Shown here: piece by piece, positions 63,870-64,000 of the stretch
Layout: every line of letters starts with the position of its first letter
Numbering within the stretch: position 1 is the stretch's first letter
Assembly (NCBI GenBank): GCA_017985015.1
Contig: JAGNYI010000003.1
Coordinates: 66,365 to 130,364, forward strand
DNA from: Giesbergeria sp.
GTDB taxonomy: Bacteria > Pseudomonadota > Gammaproteobacteria > Burkholderiales > Burkholderiaceae_C
Reading direction: 5' to 3'
Length of the DNA stretch: 64,000 nucleotides
Made by a program: the position numbers and the translations under genes
The notes under the pieces: generated by a model
Told to the model about the DNA's origin: nothing
Database searches by the model: none
Seen by the model: only the letters and a program-made list of their open reading frames with translations

Positions 63870-64000
63870 CTAGCTGTCGCATCCCGGACGATCATAAGGA
63901 CGCTTGTTAAACAAATGCGGGTGCGATTGGTGCCATTCTTTCATGGCTTGCATCGGCGTCTTGCTCTTCAAGGCTGACTGCGGCAACTGGTGGTTGTACA
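63870..64000 (-). CDS. C-terminal end of an IS3/IS481-type transposase (continues beyond window)
   Basis: The minus-strand frame entering from the window edge encodes YNHQLPQSALKSKTP, then QAMKEWHQSHPHLF and RPYDRPGCDS, then stops at 63870. This is the C-terminal end of an rve-type (DDE integrase core) IS transposase, as seen in IS481/IS3-like proteins. Only 42 residues are inside the window, so completeness and exact family cannot be judged. Confidence 0.78.
   Translation of the reverse strand, partial: YNHQLPQSALKSKTPMQAMKEWHQSHPHLFNKRPYDRPGCDS

Overview
The window is a gene-dense, GC-rich chromosomal stretch. Its gene content and gene orders (dusB-fis-purH, pilS-pilR-ampD-nrdA-nrdB-histone H1-like gene, accB-accC-prmA, mpl, tldD, aroE-mtgA) point to a betaproteobacterium of the order Burkholderiales. 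The family Comamonadaceae (Acidovorax/Polaromonas/Rhodoferax-like) fits best, because a characteristic two-hairpin repeat (core AGCGCTTATCCAATAAGCG) is scattered through the intergenic spaces. The placement is inferred from sequence feel and synteny, not from a database search.

Layout. 1-6.5 kb: the end of hemL, an acyltransferase, purH-fis-dusB on the minus strand, a lipoprotein gene and a DedA-like membrane protein. 6.5-18.5 kb: a membrane diguanylate cyclase, ychF, a ubiquinone-type hydroxylase/dsbC/M61 peptidase operon, enoyl-CoA hydratase, tRNA-Met, miaB, ffh and a CcsA-like protein. 18.5-27.5 kb: pilS-pilR, ampD, then nrdA with tandem NrdR boxes over its promoter, nrdB and a lysine/alanine-repeat histone H1-like gene. 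27.6-33 kb (minus): accB-accC-prmA-zinc-ribbon protein-PfkB kinase. 33-41.5 kb: a thioredoxin-like gene, mpl, a DAHP synthase gene (aroG) behind what looks like a transcription attenuator with an aromatic-rich leader peptide, tldD, a YegP-like gene and rodA. 41.5-53.4 kb: an esterase, an ECF sigma/ferritin-like/cytochrome c cluster, a phosphoesterase, an RNB exonuclease, a TonB-like gene, aroE, mtgA, an FAH-family hydrolase, an AHSA1-type gene broken by a small inverted-repeat element, ruvC and a PAS-GAF-GGDEF protein. 53.5-64 kb is more accessory: a phosphoketolase / class I aldolase / Shb17-like sugar-bisphosphatase operon, an amino-acid-type ABC transporter lacking its ATPase, a complete IS66-family element with its 8-bp target duplication, and the end of another transposase gene at the window edge.

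Most notable: (i) an 18-codon leader peptide with the run FYFWFWF followed by a rho-independent terminator upstream of aroG, i.e. predicted attenuation by all three aromatic amino acids; (ii) the overlapping xfp-fba-phosphatase operon, which could run a phosphoketolase/sedoheptulose-bisphosphate carbon rearrangement; (iii) the two-hairpin repeat family, with about ten copies here, including apparent in-frame copies inside aroE, the RNB exonuclease gene and tldD; (iv) three further small inverted-repeat elements, one of which has destroyed a gene.

Most of the window is ordinary housekeeping sequence with tight, often 4-bp-overlapping operons. No CRISPR array, prophage, rRNA operon or known riboswitch was recognised.
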